A stretch of 64,000 nucleotides of DNA. Source: Catenulispora pinisilvae (GTDB taxonomy: Bacteria; Actinomycetota; Actinomycetes; Streptomycetales; Catenulisporaceae). A model generated the notes under the pieces. It searched no databases and was not told where the DNA came from. It saw only the letters and a program-made list of their open reading frames with translations. A program made the position numbers and the translations under genes. The first letter of the stretch is position 1. Each line of letters begins with the position of its first letter. Positions 7,957-16,489 of the stretch are shown piece after piece. The DNA is taken from assembly GCF_015356865.1 (NCBI RefSeq), contig NZ_JAAFZA010000023.1, positions 1 through 64,000 of the forward strand. Reading direction: 5' to 3'.

Positions 7957-9348
7957 ATGAACTTCGTCAAACGGGCCGCGCTCAGCCTGTGGGCCCGCAA
8001 GAGCCGGACTCTGATCACGCTGGCCACCTTCCTCGCCATCTCGGTGATGGTGCTGGCCGGTGTGCTGATCGACCACGGGACGGCCCGGGCCGAGCAGAGC
8101 GTGAAACGGTCCGTGGGAGCCGAGGTCGACCTCAACCAGGACCTCAGCAAGATCGGCGCCGGCTCCGGCGGCGGCTTTCAGGCCCCCTCGATCGCCGCCG
8201 CGACCGTCGACAAGATCGGCGCGCTGCCCCAGGTGCAGAGCTACACCTACACGACGTTCGACCGCGCGTTCCTCAGCGGTGGCGCGACCCTGGTCGCCGG
8301 CGGACCCCCGAGCCCGGGCGGGGCGAACGACAACAGCACCATGGACCTGGCCGTCCGGGACAGCTCCGGGCTGCCGAACTTCCGCAGCGGTCAGCTCACC
8401 CTGGTCTCCGGCGCCCCGATCGGGCCCGCCGACCACGACAAGCACGAGGTCCTGATCGAGGAACGGCTGGCCGAGAAGAACCACCTGCGGGTCGGCGACA
8501 AGCTCACGCTGATCGGCAACGACGAGAAGACCACGGCCGTGTTCACCGTGAGCGGGATCTTCCGTGACTCGCGCGCGACCAGCGACTCCGACCCCGACTA
8601 CGAGATCAGCCCGGCCAACATGCTCTACACGACGCTCGGCGGCCTGACCGCGCTCGGCTCCGAGAGCGACGGGCCGCTCTCGGTGAGCAACGCGACCTTC
8701 ATCCTGCGGGACGCCGACGCGCAGAACGCGTTCAAGGCCGGGGCCAAGCAGGTCGCCGGTTCCGCGCTGGACCCCTTCTCGCTGGACGTCAACACGAAGG
8801 CCATCCAGCAGATGACCGGCCCGCTGGGCAGCATCCGCGGCACGGCCACCCTGGCCATGTGGCTGATGGGCCTGGCCGGCGCGGCCGTGCTGGCGCTGCT
8901 GGCCAACCTCGCGGTCAAGCAGCGCCGCAAGGAGTACGGCGTGCTGCTGGCGATGGGGGAGAAGAAGAGCAAGCTGATCGGCCAGCAGATCCTGGAGATC
9001 GCCGCGGTCGCGATCCTGGCCGTCGGTCTCAGTTCACTGATCGCCCCGGGCCTGACCCAGAGCGCCGGCCAGTGGCTGCTCGGACGGGACGCCACCGCGG
9101 CGAAGCAGAAGATCGCCGCGTGGAAGCCGCCGCCGCCCGGCAGCACCGGCCTGGGCCAGGGCATCGACCCCAACGACCAGCCGGTCCCGAACGCCGACCC
9201 GGTCGACAAGATCACCGTGGCTCTGGACCCGGCGAACCTGCTCGCGGTCGGCGGCGTCGGGCTGGGCATCGGCCTGCTCGCCACCGCGATCCCGGCGACC
9301 GCGCTGCTGCGCCTCAGTCCCCGCACGATTCTCACGAAGGGCAAGTGA
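7957..9348 (+). CDS. ABC transporter permease, FtsX/MacB-like (2)
   Basis: 463 residues and the same architecture as the preceding gene: MNFVKRAALSLWARKSRTL, TM1 (about 20-45), a large extracytoplasmic MacB-like domain, then three helices, with the loop RRKEYGVLLAMGEKKSKL before the second of them. The last extracytoplasmic stretch is Pro-rich (WKPPPPGSTG). A GGGAGAA ribosome binding site precedes the ATG. It probably arose by tandem duplication and pairs with permease 1 and the ATPase at 9355. Confidence 0.88.
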   Translation: MNFVKRAALSLWARKSRTLITLATFLAISVMVLAGVLIDHGTARAEQSVKRSVGAEVDLNQDLSKIGAGSGGGFQAPSIAAATVDKIGALPQVQSYTYTTFDRAFLSGGATLVAGGPPSPGGANDNSTMDLAVRDSSGLPNFRSGQLTLVSGAPIGPADHDKHEVLIEERLAEKNHLRVGDKLTLIGNDEKTTAVFTVSGIFRDSRATSDSDPDYEISPANMLYTTLGGLTALGSESDGPLSVSNATFILRDADAQNAFKAGAKQVAGSALDPFSLDVNTKAIQQMTGPLGSIRGTATLAMWLMGLAGAAVLALLANLAVKQRRKEYGVLLAMGEKKSKLIGQQILEIAAVAILAVGLSSLIAPGLTQSAGQWLLGRDATAAKQKIAAWKPPPPGSTGLGQGIDPNDQPVPNADPVDKITVALDPANLLAVGGVGLGIGLLATAIPATALLRLSPRTILTKGK

Positions 9349-9354
9349 AGCGTT

Positions 9355-10185
9355 ATGGACGACGCGACAACCGACGCCACTACGAACGCCACTGCGGACG
9401 CGGCTACCGACGCGACTTCCGATGACGGTCGCGGCTCCGGTCCCACCGCAGCGGACGACAGCCGTGGCTCAGGCAGCACCGCAGCCGACGGCACCGCGAC
9501 GCCCCTCCTGCGCCTCACGGGCGTCAGCCACACCTACTCGGGCCAGCGCCGCAAAAGCGCGGTCCTGAGCGGCATCAGCCACTCCTTCGAGCGCGGCACG
9601 TTCTACACGATCCTGGGCCCGTCCGGCAGCGGCAAGACGACGCTGCTCAGCCTGGCCAGCGGTCTGGACACCCCGACCAAGGGCACCATCAGCTTCGAGG
9701 GCCGCGATCTCAGGGAACTGGGACTGGGCCGCTACCGCAACCGGCACGCCGCCACGGTCTTCCAGTCGTACAACCTGCTCACCTATATGACGGCGCTGCA
9801 AAACGTCACCGCGGCCATGGAGATCACCGGCGTGAAACCCGCCTCCGGCAGCCGCCGGGCCCGCGCCCTGGAGTTGCTGGAACGGATCGGGCTGGACAAG
9901 GCGACGGCGACACGCAACGTCCTGCGATTGTCCGGTGGCCAGCAACAGCGCGTGGCCATCGCCCGGGCGCTGGCTTGCGACGTCGACATCCTCTTCGCCG
10001 ACGAACCCACCGGGAACCTCGACGAGGACACGGCCCAGGGCATCATCGACACCTTCCGCGAGCTCGCGCACGAACAAGGCAAGTGCGTGGTGGTCGTCAC
10101 GCACTCCCAGCAGCTCGCCGCGCAGTCCGACCGGATCCTCGTCCTGCGCAAGGGCAAACTTTCGCAGCAGGCGAAGACTCGCTGA
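9355..10185 (+). CDS. ABC transporter ATP-binding protein (MacB/LolD type)
   Basis: 276 residues. The first about 45 residues are a low-complexity Asp/Ala/Thr-rich extension, built from repeated GACGC-type codons, that is absent from the paralogue at 37679. The ATPase core follows: Walker A GPSGSGKTT (near 92), Q-loop, signature LSGGQQQR (near 193), Walker B DILFADEPT and the switch His in VVVTHSQQ. It powers the two preceding permeases. Its stop lies 22 bases before a strong terminator hairpin. If the extended start is wrong, an internal start nearer LLRLTGVSHTY would be needed, but the operon spacing supports the present one. Confidence 0.9.
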   Translation: MDDATTDATTNATADAATDATSDDGRGSGPTAADDSRGSGSTAADGTATPLLRLTGVSHTYSGQRRKSAVLSGISHSFERGTFYTILGPSGSGKTTLLSLASGLDTPTKGTISFEGRDLRELGLGRYRNRHAATVFQSYNLLTYMTALQNVTAAMEITGVKPASGSRRARALELLERIGLDKATATRNVLRLSGGQQQRVAIARALACDVDILFADEPTGNLDEDTAQGIIDTFRELAHEQGKCVVVVTHSQQLAAQSDRILVLRKGKLSQQAKTR

Positions 10186-10206
10186 GCGACGCCTGACCGC
10201 AGGGGT

Positions 10207-10240
10207 GAAGCCCTGACTCAGCAGACTGAGTCAGGGCTTC
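10207..10240. terminator. Bidirectional hairpin terminator
   Basis: A perfect 14-bp stem, GAAGCCCTGACTCA paired with its complement, with a 6-base loop, lies between the convergent ABC ATPase gene and the VOC gene. There is no long U-tract, as is usual in actinomycetes. Confidence 0.85.
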
Positions 10241-10259
10241 GCTACCGGTGATCCGGCGC

Positions 10260-10631
10260 CTACTCGCCCACGAAGGTCGCCAGCTGGAACCGGTTGCCCT
10301 CCGGGTCGGCGAACACGCTCAGGCGGATCGGCCCCAGGGTGAGCTGGTCGAGCACCTTGGCGTTCAGGCCGGTCAGCCGCTCGGTCTCCTCGTCGTGCTG
10401 CTCGGTGAGCAGGGTGGGGACGAATCCGCCGACGATCCGCTCGGCCTCCGGGGCCGGGTGGAAGACCATCTGGGGGCGGCCTCCGGGGTCGGTGGTGCCG
10501 ACCGTCATGGTGCCGCCGGTAAGGCCGGCGGTGACCTCGCGGCCCAGGACCTTGCCCCAGAAGTGCGCCTGGGCTCCGGGATCCGCGCAGCCGATGTTCA
10601 CGGATGCGAAGAAGAGATTGACGTCAGTCAC
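10260..10631 (-). CDS. VOC-superfamily (glyoxalase/dioxygenase fold) protein
   Basis: 123 residues. The GTG at 10629-10631 is chosen because AAGGAAA lies seven bases upstream; the longer frame adds Arg-rich residues with no fold. VNLFFASVNIGCADPGAQAH and the closing FADPEGNRFQLATF segment are typical of the duplicated beta-alpha-beta-beta-beta units of glyoxalase/bleomycin-resistance proteins. It is the last gene of a MerR-VOC-VOC group. It could bind a small molecule or be a metal enzyme; the sequence does not decide. Confidence 0.75.
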   Translation of the reverse strand: MTDVNLFFASVNIGCADPGAQAHFWGKVLGREVTAGLTGGTMTVGTTDPGGRPQMVFHPAPEAERIVGGFVPTLLTEQHDEETERLTGLNAKVLDQLTLGPIRLSVFADPEGNRFQLATFVGE

Positions 10632-10706
10632 GATCGGTTTCCTTACGAAGGGTCGGTAAATGGATCCGCGATAGCCGTGCTCGCGCGCCGTCACGCCAGC
10701 GCGCCG

Positions 10707-11063
10707 TCACGCCGCGATCACGTCGAATTCGTTGCCTTCCGGATCCTGCAGGGTGGTCCAGCGCATGGTGCCCAGCTCGACGTCCGCGTGGTGGCGCGCG
10801 CCGAGGCCGATCAGTCGCTCGACCTCGACCTCCAGGTCCTCGGTGAGCAGGTCCGGGTGCATCCGGTTCTTGCCCGCCTTGTCCTCGGGGACCTGGGCGA
10901 AGCACCAGCCCGGCGCGGTCGGGGCGGCCTCGTGCAGGCCGATGGACGCGAACTGCTTGCTCGCGCCCGGATCCAGCTCCCGGCCGAGCGCGCCGGCCCA
11001 GAACCGGCCGAGCTCGGCGGCGTCGGAGCAGTCGAAGGTGAGGGCGTGCAGTCGGTTCGTCAT
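10707..11063 (-). CDS. VOC-superfamily protein
   Basis: 118 residues starting MTNRLHALTFDCSDAAELGR and ending with LQDPEGNEFDVIAA, the conserved C-terminal strand of VOC proteins. The ATG overlaps the upstream MerR stop as ATGA (11060-11063), so the two are translationally coupled. The paired VOC genes behind a GyrI-like MerR regulator suggest a drug-binding or detoxification module. Substrate unknown. Confidence 0.8.
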   Translation of the reverse strand: MTNRLHALTFDCSDAAELGRFWAGALGRELDPGASKQFASIGLHEAAPTAPGWCFAQVPEDKAGKNRMHPDLLTEDLEVEVERLIGLGARHHADVELGTMRWTTLQDPEGNEFDVIAA

Positions 11064-11929
11064 GATGATTCCTTTTCTCCTCGGGTGGAGAGCACCGGCC
11101 AGCACACTTCGGTGACCAGGCTGTGCTCGTCTTTGGTGTCGAACATGCCGACCAGGTAGTTCTCCCGGATCGCCGTGCGGGTGCGCGATCCCAGGCTCTG
11201 CTCGGCGACGAAGCTGCCCAACGCGGCGTAGGTGCGGTCGAGCTCGCGCAGCGGGCCGTTGTGCACCGCCACCGCCATCGGGCCCTCCGGCAGCGTTTCG
11301 CCGGTGGCGCCGGTAGTGCCGGAGCGGCCGGCGGGGCCGGTCAGACCGGCGTCCGCGGTGAGCGGGATGAAGGCGGTGACCTCGCCGATGTGTGATTCGA
11401 AGAGCTCGGCGCTGTAGAACGCGCCGTCCGGACCACCGCGCAGCCCGGCATCGGCACCGAGCCGCCGACGCAGGTCGGTCAACGTGTCGGGCAGCCACTG
11501 GAACACATCGCTCCAAGCCAGCCGGGCCGTGGCCGTCAGGGCCGTGGTGGCCGTCGGGTTGTGGAAGGCGATGTCCAACGCCGGCGGCCCACCGCCCTCC
11601 AGCAGCCGGCGCAGCGAGGCCACCGCGGTCTGCGTCTGCTCCAGTTGCCGTTCCATGCTGCGCAGGTGGTCGGCGATGAGCTCATCGCGAGCCGCCGGAT
11701 CGGTCGCCGCCAGCACCGCCTTGACCTGGTCCAGCGGCATCCCCAGATCGCGGAAGCGCCGGATGAGCTGGGCCGTGGGGGCCTGGGCCGTGGCGTAGAA
11801 GCGGTATCCGCTGTCCGGGTCGATCCGGGCCGGGGGCAGCAGGTCCACATCGTGGTAGTGACGCAGTGCCTTGACACTGACGTGGGTGAGCCGGGAGAAC
11901 TCCCCGATACTCAGCATCGCGGCCATCAT
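11060..11929 (-). CDS. MerR-family regulator with GyrI-like effector domain
   Basis: 289 residues. Residues about 5-75 form the MerR winged helix (MLSIGEFSRLTHVSVKALRH, then YRFYATAQAPTAQLIRRFRD), followed by a long coiled-coil helix (RSMERQLEQTQTAVASLRRL). The C-terminal about 160 residues look like the GyrI/AraC effector-binding fold found in multidrug regulators such as BltR. A GGGAGG site precedes tandem ATGs (11929 and 11926); the second has better spacing. A Gly/Thr-rich linker interrupts the effector domain. It probably autoregulates and activates the two coupled VOC genes. Confidence 0.82.
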   Translation of the reverse strand: MMAAMLSIGEFSRLTHVSVKALRHYHDVDLLPPARIDPDSGYRFYATAQAPTAQLIRRFRDLGMPLDQVKAVLAATDPAARDELIADHLRSMERQLEQTQTAVASLRRLLEGGGPPALDIAFHNPTATTALTATARLAWSDVFQWLPDTLTDLRRRLGADAGLRGGPDGAFYSAELFESHIGEVTAFIPLTADAGLTGPAGRSGTTGATGETLPEGPMAVAVHNGPLRELDRTYAALGSFVAEQSLGSRTRTAIRENYLVGMFDTKDEHSLVTEVCWPVLSTRGEKESS

Positions 11930-12199
11930 CGGCCTCCCGCATCCGGGCCGACCGGGTTATTCCTCGTACTCACACGGATTCTCCTTTCAGGCTTCGTTCG
12001 CCGATGACTCGACTTTCGATGCTCCTGTTAGGGGAGGGTCAACACGGAGGGTCCGCGCTCTTTCGGCCACGTCCCAGAACGTCGGACGATCCGGGCGCCG
12101 GCCTGCGGCGATCGGCGTGTCGACGCAGGCCTAGCGCGCGACCCTCCGGGGAGCGGGGAAAACTGAGTTGAGGCGATCGCGATCAGAAAGGCTCCGGTG

Positions 12200-13018
12200 A
12201 TGACTGAGGACTCGGGCGGGCCCGCCGGGCGGCGGATTCTGATCACCGGCGGCGCCGGGGGAGTGGGGACATTCCTGCGCACCGGCCTGGCCGGGCTCGG
12301 CTGGACCATCCGCTGTCTGGATCTGCGGATCCCGGACGATCCCGGCGACGCCGAATGGGTCGTCGGCGACATCACGGACCCCTCGACAGTCCTGGCGGCG
12401 ATGGCCGACGTCGAGGTCGTGATCCATCTGGCCGGGATCCCGATGGAGGACCATTTCGCCGCGATCCTGCACGCCAACATCGACGGCACCCGACACGTCT
12501 TCGAGGCGGCGGTGCGGGCCGGGGTGCCGCGCGTGCTGTATGCCAGCACCAACCACGTCGTCGGGTACTACGAACGATCGGCTTTCGCCAACCGTCGCCT
12601 CGGAATCGACGAACGGACCCGGCCGGACACGCTCTATGGGGTGTCGAAGGTGCTCGGGGAAGCGCTCGGTTCCTACTTCCACGACCGGCACGGCCTTGCG
12701 GTGGCGTGCGTACGGATCGGCGCCTGCCTGCCCGAACCCCGTACCCGGCGGATGCTGGACACCTGGTTCAGCCCCGCCGACGCCGTCCGCCTGTTCCACG
12801 CGCTGGCCGGGGTGCCGGACCTCGGCTACGAGATCGTCTACGGTGTCTCGGCGAACCCGACTGCCTGGGCCGATCTGGAACCCGGGCGCCGGCTCGGGTA
12901 CGAACCTCAAGACGATTCATCTGTGTTCGCCCAACGGTTCCTCGGCCAGCAGGGAGATCCTGACGATCCCGAGGTGCGCTATCTCGGCGGGGACTTCACG
13001 ACCGCTGTTCCGGGGTAG
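12200..13018 (+). CDS. Extended SDR, uronate dehydrogenase-like
   Basis: 272 residues from the ATG at 12200, eight bases after AAAGG. The Rossmann motif GGAGGVG is at about 17-23, HLAG near 84, and the active-site YxxxK appears as YGVSK. The segment ASTNHVVGYYER closely resembles the substrate loop of uronate dehydrogenases, which oxidise D-galacturonate or D-glucuronate to aldarolactones with NAD. The functional call is by resemblance only and a related sugar-nucleotide enzyme is possible. The alpha/beta hydrolase gene follows 11 bases later; a lactonase role for it would fit but is inference. Confidence 0.7.
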   Translation: MTEDSGGPAGRRILITGGAGGVGTFLRTGLAGLGWTIRCLDLRIPDDPGDAEWVVGDITDPSTVLAAMADVEVVIHLAGIPMEDHFAAILHANIDGTRHVFEAAVRAGVPRVLYASTNHVVGYYERSAFANRRLGIDERTRPDTLYGVSKVLGEALGSYFHDRHGLAVACVRIGACLPEPRTRRMLDTWFSPADAVRLFHALAGVPDLGYEIVYGVSANPTAWADLEPGRRLGYEPQDDSSVFAQRFLGQQGDPDDPEVRYLGGDFTTAVPG

Positions 13019-13028
13019 TTTCCTCATC

Positions 13029-13901
13029 ATGACCAGTCTTCGCCTTTCAGACGGCCGGGTTCTGGAATACCTGGCGGCCGGGCCCGCGGACGGAACGCCG
13101 CTCGTCTTCCACCACGGCACGCCGTGCGCCGCGGTCCTGTTCGATCCGATGATCGAGGCCGCCACGCGCCACGGCCTGCGCACGGTGGTCTACAGCCGGC
13201 CCGGATACGGCGAGTCGTCGCCGCAGCCGGGCCGGACCATCGCCTCGGCGGCCGCCGATGTCAGTGCCCTGCTGGCCGAGCTGGGCGCCGAGCGGTTCGT
13301 GACCGCCGGCTGGTCCGGCGGCGGCCCGCACGCGTTGGCCTGCGCCGCGTTGCTGGCGGGCCGGTGCGCCGCCGCCGCGACCATCGCCGGCGTCGCCCCG
13401 TACGGCGCCGAAGGTCTGGACTGGCTGGACGGCATGGGCGCGGAGAACGTCGAGGAGTTCGGCGCGGTCGCGGCCGGGGTGGAACAGCTGACCGCCTACC
13501 TGAGTCCGCAGGCGGAGATCTACGCGCAGGTGCAGGCCGAACAGGTCGCGGCGGCGTTGGGCGACTTGATCGCCGAGGCCGACCGCCGGGCCCTGAACGG
13601 TTCGTTCGCCGAGTACGGCGCGACGATGTTCCGCAAGGCGCTGTCCGTCGACATCGACGGCTGGCGCGACGACGACCTGGCCTTCATCGGCGACTGGGGC
13701 TTCGACCTGGACGACGTCAAGACGCCGGTCTCGATCTGGCAGGGCGACCAGGACCGGATGGTCCCGTTCGCCCACGGCCGCTGGCTGGCGGGCAACGTGT
13801 CCGGCGCGACGGTGCATCTCCAGCCGGGCGAGGGGCATCTGTCGCTGATGGTGGAGCGGTTCGGCGACATCGTGGCGGACCTCGCGGCGAAGCTGGGCTG
13901 A
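13029..13901 (+). CDS. Alpha/beta hydrolase
   Basis: 290 residues. The oxyanion region is LVFHHGTPCAA, the nucleophile elbow is GWSGG (Ser in TAGWSGGGPHAL), an Asp lies in SIWQGDQDRMVP, and the catalytic His in GEGHLSLM. These give the complete Ser-Asp-His set of the alpha/beta hydrolase fold with a cap domain in between. It is a cytoplasmic hydrolase of unknown ester, lactone or epoxide substrate. It sits 11 bases after the uronate-dehydrogenase-like gene and is probably co-transcribed. Confidence 0.85.
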   Translation: MTSLRLSDGRVLEYLAAGPADGTPLVFHHGTPCAAVLFDPMIEAATRHGLRTVVYSRPGYGESSPQPGRTIASAAADVSALLAELGAERFVTAGWSGGGPHALACAALLAGRCAAAATIAGVAPYGAEGLDWLDGMGAENVEEFGAVAAGVEQLTAYLSPQAEIYAQVQAEQVAAALGDLIAEADRRALNGSFAEYGATMFRKALSVDIDGWRDDDLAFIGDWGFDLDDVKTPVSIWQGDQDRMVPFAHGRWLAGNVSGATVHLQPGEGHLSLMVERFGDIVADLAAKLG

Positions 13902-13905
13902 CGGC

Positions 13906-14034
13906 GGCGCTGAGGTCCACGAGCGAGCCACGAGCCCTCACCCGGCGAGGGTGGGCTGAGGGCAGCGCCGAGATCCACGAGCCGAGGCGCCGAGGTCCAA
14001 CAGCCATGAGCCCTCACCCGGCGAAGGCGAGGGC
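13906..14034. repeat. Imperfect direct repeats after the hydrolase gene
   Basis: GAGCCCTCACCCGGCGA occurs twice (near 13932 and 14009), each preceded by variants of GCGCCGAGGTCCACGAG. The first copy can also fold (CCCTCACCC with GGGTGGGCTGAGGG), so the segment may serve as a terminator between the convergent hydrolase and glycosyltransferase genes. Confidence 0.6.
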
Positions 14035-14125
14035 CCGCGTCACTGATCACCGATCCGGCGCGCCAGTCGCGGCATCGGCCGACCCGGCGTCGGCCCGCAC
14101 CGGTCCCGCGCCGGCCGACCCGGCG

Positions 14126-15397
14126 TCAGCCGATGGTCAGCCGTTCGATCTCGGCCACGGTGTCGAGCCCTTCGTACACCCGCTTCAGGCGCTGGACGTT
14201 GTCGTGTATCTCAGTGTCCTTCAACACTTTCTCGGCGGTCTCGGCCAGCACCTCCGCGGTGGGCGTGGCGGTTTGTAGGCCGGCGCCGAGGCCGTGGTGG
14301 GCGATGCGGGCGGCGTTCGCGGGCTTGTCCTCGGTCAGGCCCGCGGCGATGACCGGGACGCCGGCCGACAGCGCCTGGTGGATGCCGCCGGCGCCGCCGT
14401 TCGTGATGAGCAGGTCGGCCTTCGGCAGCAGCGCCGCGAACGGGATGTACTCGGCGGCGCGGGCGTTGGCCGGCAGCGGGACCGACAGCGCCTCCAGCTC
14501 GCGGCCCAGCGCGGCCACCACGGTGACGTCCAGGTCGGCCAGAGCCGCCAGCGCGGGCTCGATCAGCTGGGACAGGTCCCGGTTGGCCATCGTGCCCTGG
14601 GTGACCACGACGACGGGCCGCGAGCCGTCCAGGTCCGACCACCAGCTCGGCGGCCGCCAGTCCGCGGCGTGCTGCGGCGTCAGGGTCCCGACCAGGTGTA
14701 CTGAATCCGGCGCGTCGCCGCGGTCGAACTCGAATCCGGGCACGGTCAGCGCGGCGGTCCGGTCCGGCACCGTGATGATCCCGTCGACGAACGCCGGGAA
14801 GGTCTGCTGCGCACCGAGGGTGTGCAGCAGTTCATTGATACGGTCCTGGACCGGCCGCATGGCGGCGGCGAACTCCGCGTTCGCGGCGCGGTTGGCCGCC
14901 TTCGGGTCCTGCCCGGGTCCGACCGGCACCGGCCCGAAGAAGGTGGTGTCCTGGCTGCTCAGCGCCAGCGGCACCGCCGAGACCGCGACCCAGCGCAGCG
15001 GCTTGCGCCCCGGCGCGCCCAGCGCGGGCGGCAGCGCTCCGAGGAACAGGGCGTTGGATATCAGGTACTGGTCGGGGTCCCGTTCGAGCAGTTCCTGAAG
15101 CCGCGCGTGCTGATCCGGCATCGGGTCGGCGAAGGCGTGAATCCAGTCGAAGTTGAGCTGTTCGGGGCCGGGGGCGAGGTCCGCGCGCTCCGGGAGGTCG
15201 CCGTACAACCGGTCGTCGAAGTCCGCGGCCCCGGTCAGCGGCTCGAAGCCCAGGCCGCTCTCCTCGACCTCGGTACGGAAGCGGCTACCGGTGAGCACGG
15301 TGATCTGGTGTCCGCGGCCGGCGAGCCGACGGGCGAGTTCCAACAACGGGGCCAGCTCGCCGGATACCGGCGGCGCCGCGACGATGATTTTCGGCAT
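14126..15397 (-). CDS. Family 1 glycosyltransferase (MGT/UGT type)
   Basis: 423 residues with the GT-B fold. The C-terminal donor-binding half has the hallmark segments YIPFAALLPKADLLITNGGA, HQALSAGVPVIAA and a following acidic residue in LTEDKPANA. Such enzymes transfer a nucleotide-activated sugar to a small lipophilic acceptor such as a macrolide or aglycone. Unusually, the N-terminal loop that carries the catalytic His in most members (GHxxP) reads SGELAPL, with Glu in place of His; some glycopeptide GTs also lack the His. The gene stands alone, convergent with the hydrolase. Acceptor unknown. Confidence 0.85.
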   Translation of the reverse strand: MPKIIVAAPPVSGELAPLLELARRLAGRGHQITVLTGSRFRTEVEESGLGFEPLTGAADFDDRLYGDLPERADLAPGPEQLNFDWIHAFADPMPDQHARLQELLERDPDQYLISNALFLGALPPALGAPGRKPLRWVAVSAVPLALSSQDTTFFGPVPVGPGQDPKAANRAANAEFAAAMRPVQDRINELLHTLGAQQTFPAFVDGIITVPDRTAALTVPGFEFDRGDAPDSVHLVGTLTPQHAADWRPPSWWSDLDGSRPVVVVTQGTMANRDLSQLIEPALAALADLDVTVVAALGRELEALSVPLPANARAAEYIPFAALLPKADLLITNGGAGGIHQALSAGVPVIAAGLTEDKPANAARIAHHGLGAGLQTATPTAEVLAETAEKVLKDTEIHDNVQRLKRVYEGLDTVAEIERLTIG

Positions 15398-15543
15398 GGG
15401 ATTCCCTTCGGCCTGGAGCTACCGGCCGCCGGGACGTTGTGACCACCGGCCGGCCCTAACCCCGCGGACCAGAATCAGTCTCTGGTCAGCGGGCTGCTAG
15501 AGCGTAGCTTTCGGCGAGGGGCCCGATGACGTGGCGTTGAGCT

Positions 15544-16290
15544 TTACTTCTTGCCGGCCTTGGCGGGCTTCTTCACCGCTTTCACCGTCTTCAGCGACTT
15601 GAGCGGCTTGCCGTCGGCCGGCTTGGCGGCTTTCTTGTCCGTGGCCTTCGCGGCCTTCTTCTCGGACTTGGCCGGCTTCTCCGCCACCACCTTCGCTGGT
15701 TTCTCAGCCACCACCTTCGCTGGCTTCTCGGCTGCGGCCTTCGCGGCCTTCTTCTCCGTCTTGGCCGTCGTCTTCGCAGGCTTGTCGGCCGCTGTCTTGG
15801 CCGGCTTCTCCGCGACCGCCTTCACCGGCTTGTCGGCGGCTGCCTTGTCCGCCTTGTCGGCTGCCGCTTTCGCCGGCTTCTCCGCGACCGCCTTAATCGG
15901 CTTCTTGTCCGCGGCCTTGGCCTTCTTCGCCTTGGCGGGCTTCGCAGCATCCTGCTTGGCCTCAGCCTCAGTCTCAGCCGCGGCAGCCGGAGCCGCGGCC
16001 GCCGCCGAGGAGCCGTCCGTCACCTGGGTCCGAAACGTCTGCCCCGCGTGGAAGCGCGGCGAGACTCCGGCCGGGACCTGGATCGCCGCGCCGGTCTGCG
16101 GATTGCGGCCGGCGCGGGCGGCGCGCTCGGCGCGGTCGAAGGTGCCGAAGCCGATGATCTGTACTCGCTCCCCGGCCGCGACGTGCTGCATGATGACGTC
16201 GAACACCGCATCGACGTACTGCCGGGCATCGGGGTCGGCGCCGCTGAGGCGCTCCGCCACTTCGGCAGCCAGGTCCGCCTTGTTAACCAT
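15544..16290 (-). CDS. HU-family DNA-binding protein with Lys/Ala/Pro-rich tail
   Basis: 248 residues from the ATG at 16288-16290, preceded by GGGAGGGG. Residues 1-90 are an HU/IHF fold (MVNKADLAAEVAERLSG, then IIGFGTFDRAERAARAGRNP and the beta-arm). From about 105 the chain is a histone H1-like tail of repeats such as AEKPAKAAADKADKAA and KPAKTTAK. It matches the architecture of actinobacterial HupS/Hlp nucleoid proteins, whose tails bind DNA and are often acetylated. The repeated tail is encoded by near-identical codon blocks prone to length change. Confidence 0.9.
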   Translation of the reverse strand: MVNKADLAAEVAERLSGADPDARQYVDAVFDVIMQHVAAGERVQIIGFGTFDRAERAARAGRNPQTGAAIQVPAGVSPRFHAGQTFRTQVTDGSSAAAAAPAAAAETEAEAKQDAAKPAKAKKAKAADKKPIKAVAEKPAKAAADKADKAAADKPVKAVAEKPAKTAADKPAKTTAKTEKKAAKAAAEKPAKVVAEKPAKVVAEKPAKSEKKAAKATDKKAAKPADGKPLKSLKTVKAVKKPAKAGKK

Positions 16291-16489
16291 GGCTTCCCCT
16301 CCCATTTCCTTGAATTCCATCTGTGATTCGGCACCGTAGCACCCGAAAGTGGCCAGAAGGTGCTCGCTCATACCGAAGTACGACCTCCGTGGCGGGACGA
16401 CCCCCGGCTCCGACCTCCCTAGCTTGAGACCTGTGCAGCCGTGAGAACGAGGGCTGACCAGGGCGATGGGCGAACGGAAGGGGAGCGTG

